Assembly: GCA_019633425.1 (NCBI GenBank)
Contig: WSUB01000151.1
Coordinates: 1 to 64,000, forward strand
DNA: 64,000 bases
Direction of reading: 5' to 3'
Source of the DNA: Tulasnella sp. 424
Lineage: Eukaryota; Basidiomycota; Agaricomycetes; Cantharellales; Tulasnellaceae
Below the pieces are notes generated by a model. The model was given only the letters and a program-made list of their open reading frames with translations, ran no database searches and had not been told where the DNA came from. Positions 60,188-64,000 of this stretch are shown one piece after another. Both the position numbers and the translations under genes were made by a program. Each line of letters opens with the position of its first letter. Positions within the stretch are counted from its first letter, which is position 1.

Positions 60188-61361
60188 TTACATGATGTCG
60201 AACACCAAAACCTCGGCAGGCGTCGTGCCAATGTTCTCAATTTGAAGCTTGTCACCAGCCGCACCCCAAGCGAACGAACCGTCGCCCTCGGAAAGTTCGA
60301 GGACACCGTTCACGCGGACTCCTGTATACAAAAGGCCTCATGATTAGTCTTCAAATTTCAACATTTAGAGCCAACACGGAGTGACGTACGGTTACCCTTG
60401 GCAGCGTTGGTGTTGTACCCGCTTGTCTGGATGACGTGCACGTATGCTTTTCGTTGAGTCTCCCATGATGCGGGAGCAGGGAAGACGTGTTCGACGCTCT
60501 TTCCGGGGGTGAGGATAGTGGACTTGAGAGTTACGGTGCTTTGCACAGGTGCAGGTCCGCTTCCCTCTCGATCCTCCTTGACACCTTCGCTTCCAACAGG
60601 TGCGACGACTGTTACGAGCTTGTCGGTCTTCTCCTCATCGGTGAAGTGACGAGTGAAGTACTTGGGCTCTAAGTTGCGGGTGTGTGGCTCGGCCCAAATT
60701 TGGAGGAAGTGGACGGCGGATTTGTCATTGCGGTTGTACTCCGAGTGACGAACCCCAGTTCCAGCGGAAGTGAGTTGCACGTCGCCACGTTTGAGGATCT
60801 CGAGGTTGCCCATGCTGTCTTTGTGCTCAAGTTCCCCCGAGACAATGTATGAGAAGATTTCCATCTCGCGATGACCTATGATCGGAAAATTTCAAAATGT
60901 TCAATATACATATACTCCATAACAAGGTTTTAATCATGAAGTCGGGACATACCGTGAGTCCCGAAGCCTTCACTAGGTTCGACACGATCTTCGTTGATAA
61001 CTCGGAGGTTGCCAAACGAGTTATATCGAGGATCCCGGTAATCGGCAAAGGAGAAGGTGTGGAAGGTCTTCAACCAGCCATGATCGGCTATGCACAGTGG
61101 GTCAGATTACCAGTTCCGAAAGATTCAACACGTTGAGAACATACCTCCACCACGCTCAGTGTTGGGACGAGGAACGAGCTTGACGTTGGGATAGAGAGGA
61201 GACGGAGCGGTGGGGGCAGTTGGAGACATTGCGGCAGGAGTAATGTTGTTCTTAGTGACGGAAGATATCCCTGAACGAAGAGCCATACGCTGGAGGAGGG
61301 GGGAGAACAGGATGGCGACGAGAGCGAGGAAAAGCGCAGAAAAGAGTTGTTTGCGTCCCAT
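60188..61361 (-). CDS. Pirin-family protein P5 with N-terminal hydrophobic segment
   Basis: Four-exon pirin whose longest supported start is ATG at 61361: [20 protein letters not shown] then [11 protein letters not shown], a signal-anchor-like or cleavable segment, leading to [18 protein letters not shown]. The H-x-H and H-x-E metal ligands are present ([31 protein letters not shown]). It ends VFDIM rather than VFDIE. The short start (61229) remains possible. The TATA box is at 61436-61442, 75 bp upstream of the long start, which makes the long form believable here. Confidence 0.86.
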
Positions 61362-61873
61362 GATGGGCTTGTGGTCCTCGCTGATGCAGGGAGAAAAGCT
61401 GTTGATGTTGCAGAGTCCGCCATTTGGGCATTGGGATTTATACTGGGAGGAGGTTGAGGTTCCGGATGAGCAGGTAAGCAGATGAAATGGTCCGGCTTCT
61501 GCTGATATGATCAGGGTCCGATTTCCCCGTGGAAGCCCGAATGACGTGGACGGCTCTGTAAACCAAGTTCCCACATCTGAATACTCTTCGAGAGGAACGG
61601 AGCATAATTGAGGATCATCAGTAATATGGGCAGCCAAGTGGTATATCGTTTGCCATTTTCGGCACGGTTGCCAGTGGCGGAAATACGGCATGCCGCCTCA
61701 TCAAATGATCATGTGACCAGTTCAGCAGGCACAGAGGAACTCGACCCCCAATACAATCGACTGTCAAAATATTCACTTCCTCTGGGCAAGAACGGCAAGA
61801 GGATCGGAAGCTGTTGAAGGTCTCAGCCTACGTCACGTGATTTATGATCACGTCAGCTCTTTACCCTTCTCTG
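61362..61873. promoter_or_regulatory. P5 upstream region
   Basis: TATA at 61436-61442, an ATGACGTGG variant near 61541, and GTCACGTGATT with CACGTG at 61834-61839, followed by TGATCACGTCA. Confidence 0.5.
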
Positions 61874-62097
61874 GTGATCGAGTTGACGGCAAGAGTAGAA
61901 GACCCCGTACGCAAAAGTATATCTCAGGCTATGGCTCCTCTCTTACAACTTTTTTTCATTCACAATCGTCTACACTCACACTCTGCATAATAGGCTTCGG
62001 TCGAGCAAGCAAGGTTCTTTGTATGGCTCCTCTCGGAGCACGGATTTTCTCTGCAAAATGTGACGGAGATCTTTTCATTGAGTACTTCCGTCATTGA
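61874..62097 (+). pseudogene. F-box 3' remnant of unit 6
   Basis: Begins GTGATCGAGTTGACGGCAAG; the intron part and shortened second exon are recognisable (TAATAGGCTTCGGTCGAGCA; GAGTACTTCCG) up to TGA at 62095-62097. It is the most reduced member of the family. Confidence 0.75.
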
Positions 62098-62340
62098 ATG
62101 CCCGGCCGCAGGCCAACTGTGAGATCAGAGGAACGAGATATGTAGATGCCTGTAGCAGAACATCCCAATGTCCACCCTAAGATAGAGCCGGAGAATCTCA
62201 AGTCGAACGATGCTTGATCTCAGTCACCCACGGAGTTTAAAACACGCAAAATAAGTACTAAAATTCCAACTCTATACAATAAGATCTAATCGTCCGAGAC
62301 ATGGTCAATAGCATCCCCGAAGGGATTTTTTTGGATTTAT

Positions 62341-63378
62341 CTACTCGATGTCAAAAACCAAAACTTCGGCAGGGGTCGTGCCGATGTTCTCAATTTGCAG
62401 TTTGTCACCTGCGGCGCCCCAAGCGAACGAACCGTCGCCCTCCGAAAGTTCAAGACCACCGTTCACGCGGATTTCTATAATAAAAGTTCTCATAAGTCAG
62501 TCGTCAAAATTTAAAAATTAGAGCGGAAGCGACATACGGTTACCCTTAGCGGCGTCGGTGTTGTATCCGCTTGTCTGGATGACATGGACGTATCCTTTTC
62601 GTTGAGTCTCGCCTGATGCGGGGGTAGGGAAAACGTGTTCGACGCTCTTTCCGGGGGTGAGGATAGTGGACTTGAGAGTCACGTTGCTCTGCACAGGAGC
62701 GGGTCCGCTTCCTTCCCGTTCCTCCTTGACACCTTCGCTTCCAACAGGTGCGACGATTGTAACGAGCTTGTCAGTTTTTTCTTCGTCGGTGAAGTGGCGA
62801 GTGAAGTACTTGGGCCGCAAGTTGCGGGTGTGTGGCTCGGCCCAAATCTGGAGGAAGTGGACGACGGACTTGTTGTTGCGGTTGTACTCCGAATGACGAA
62901 TCCCAGTTCCAGCGGAAGTGAGTTGCACGTCGCCACGTTTGAGAATCTCGAGGTTGCCCATGCTGTCTTTGTGTTCAAGTTCGCCCGATACGACGTAGGA
63001 AAAGATTTCCATCTCGCGGTGACCTATCATCGGAAATTTGCAATGGTCAATATACAATTATTCCGTAACAAGGTTTTAATTCTGAAGTACGGACGTACCG
63101 TGAGTCCCGAAGCCTTCACTAGGCTCAACTCGGTCTTCGTTGATAACTCGGAGGTTGCCAAACGACTTATATCGAGGATCCCAGTAACCGGCAAATGAGA
63201 AGGTGTGGAAGGTCTTCAACCAGCCATGGTCAGCTATGAGCAGTGGGTCAGATTACCAGTTCTGAAAGATTCAACATGTTAGCAACGTACCTCCACCACG
63301 CTCAGTGTTGGGACGAGGAACAAGCTTGACGTTGGGCTGGAGAGGAGACAAGGCGGACGTGGACGCAGTTGAAGACAT
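62341..63378 (-). CDS. Pirin-family protein P6
   Basis: Intact four-exon pirin with the same metal motifs ([31 protein letters not shown]) and TAG stop at 62341-62343 after VFDIE. Start [19 protein letters not shown] at 63378. The upstream hydrophobic frame is broken by base changes here. TATA (minus) at 63597-63603. Confidence 0.87.
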
Positions 63379-64000
63379 TGCGGTAGCAGTGAAGTTGCGC
63401 TTAGCGACGGAAGAGGTTGCTGAGCGGAGAGTGATACGCTGGAGGAGTGAGGAGAACAGGATGGCGAGTGTAGCGAGGTAATGCGCAGAAATGAGTTGTT
63501 TAGGTTGCGCTTAGATTTAAGTTTGTTGCTTGCGGTCCTCGTTGATGCAAGAAAGAAATCTGTTGATGTTGCAGAGTCCGCCATTTGGCCATTGGACTTT
63601 ATACTGGGAGGAGGTCGAGGTTCCGGATGTGCAGCCGTCAGCAAATAAGCAAATGAGATGGTCCGGCTCCTGCTGATGTGATCAGGGTCCTATTTCCCAG
63701 TCGAAGCCCGATGACGTCAACGGCTCTGTAAACTTCCCCGGATCTGAAGACTCTTCGAGACGAACGGAGCATGATTGAGGATGGTCAGGAATACTATGGG
63801 CAGTCGTATATCATTTGCCGCTTTCAGTGAGGTTGGCGGAAACACGGACAGCTGCATGCCGCCTCATCGAATGCAGAGCAGATCACGTGACTAGCTCAAC
63901 AGCCACAGGGGGAATTCGCCCCCCCACCCAAAAAAGAAACTCGCTATAACCGACTTTCGACATTGTTCCTTCGTCAGAGCAACAGGATAGGAAGTAGTCG
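63379..64000. promoter_or_regulatory. P6 upstream region, start of a possible next unit
   Basis: TATA at 63597-63603, GATGACGTCAACG near 63711, and TCACGTGA at 63883-63890, then CCACAGGGGGAATTC and CTTCGTCAGAGCAACAGGATAGGAAG as seen just before F-box 3. The next F-box copy, if present, would start beyond the window. Confidence 0.55.

Noticed and set aside
62635..63198. 187-codon plus-strand frame (and similar ones at 44206, 50646, 58047)
   Set aside because: Antisense of pirin exons 2-3; recurs in every copy because the sense sequence is conserved.

Overview
The window is nuclear DNA of a filamentous basidiomycete, most likely an agaricomycete. The supports are introns of about 50-75 nt with GT..AG or GC..AG borders, a tandem family of DUF6535 membrane proteins (a family expanded in mushroom-forming fungi), F-box-like proteins with the 'PLELWEQIF' start, a kinase-TPR fusion, an RGG-rich Argonaute and DBR1. 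I cannot fix the genus. There is no bacterial, plasmid or CRISPR character. Two assembly gaps (N runs at 20061-20160 and 55204-55301) are flanked by identical sequence and look like unmerged contig ends.

Region 1 (1-1.2 kb): a foldback element with about 160-bp inverted arms, then a tRNA-like stretch and unassigned DNA ending in an A18 run. Region 2 (1.2-29 kb): a tandem array of DUF6535 membrane-protein genes, all on the minus strand. Four copies are intact (A-D; 741, 755, 756 and 733 aa by my exon models, all five exons staying in frame) and two are decayed (F at 26.2-26.7 kb, E at 27.0-29.1 kb). Each copy carries a long repeated downstream block. A dead copy of a Ser/Pro-rich gene lies between A and B, and its intact paralogue closes the array at 30-32.3 kb.

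Region 3 (30-41.1 kb) is the conserved gene block: the Ser/Pro-rich coiled-coil protein (+), lariat debranching enzyme DBR1 (-), an F-box/LRR-like gene with two apparent frameshifts (+), and a complete Argonaute with its catalytic residues (-). DBR1 and Argonaute are both RNA-metabolism genes, but nothing in the sequence shows that they are co-regulated.

Region 4 (41.8-64 kb) is a second tandem array. Its unit is a plus-strand F-box-like gene followed by a convergent minus-strand pirin gene. Six pirins are present, all apparently intact. Each is paired with an F-box gene or remnant: two intact, one nonsense/frameshift pseudogene, and three reduced to the same 3' end. The divergent promoter between one pirin and the next F-box gene carries TATA boxes and a TCACGTGA palindrome. 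A kinase-TPR gene with almost identical TPR repeats sits between units 1 and 2.

The window is therefore two independent birth-and-death gene arrays on either side of a small block of conserved genes. The most interesting structure is the F-box/pirin unit, in which the pirin survives while its partner decays.
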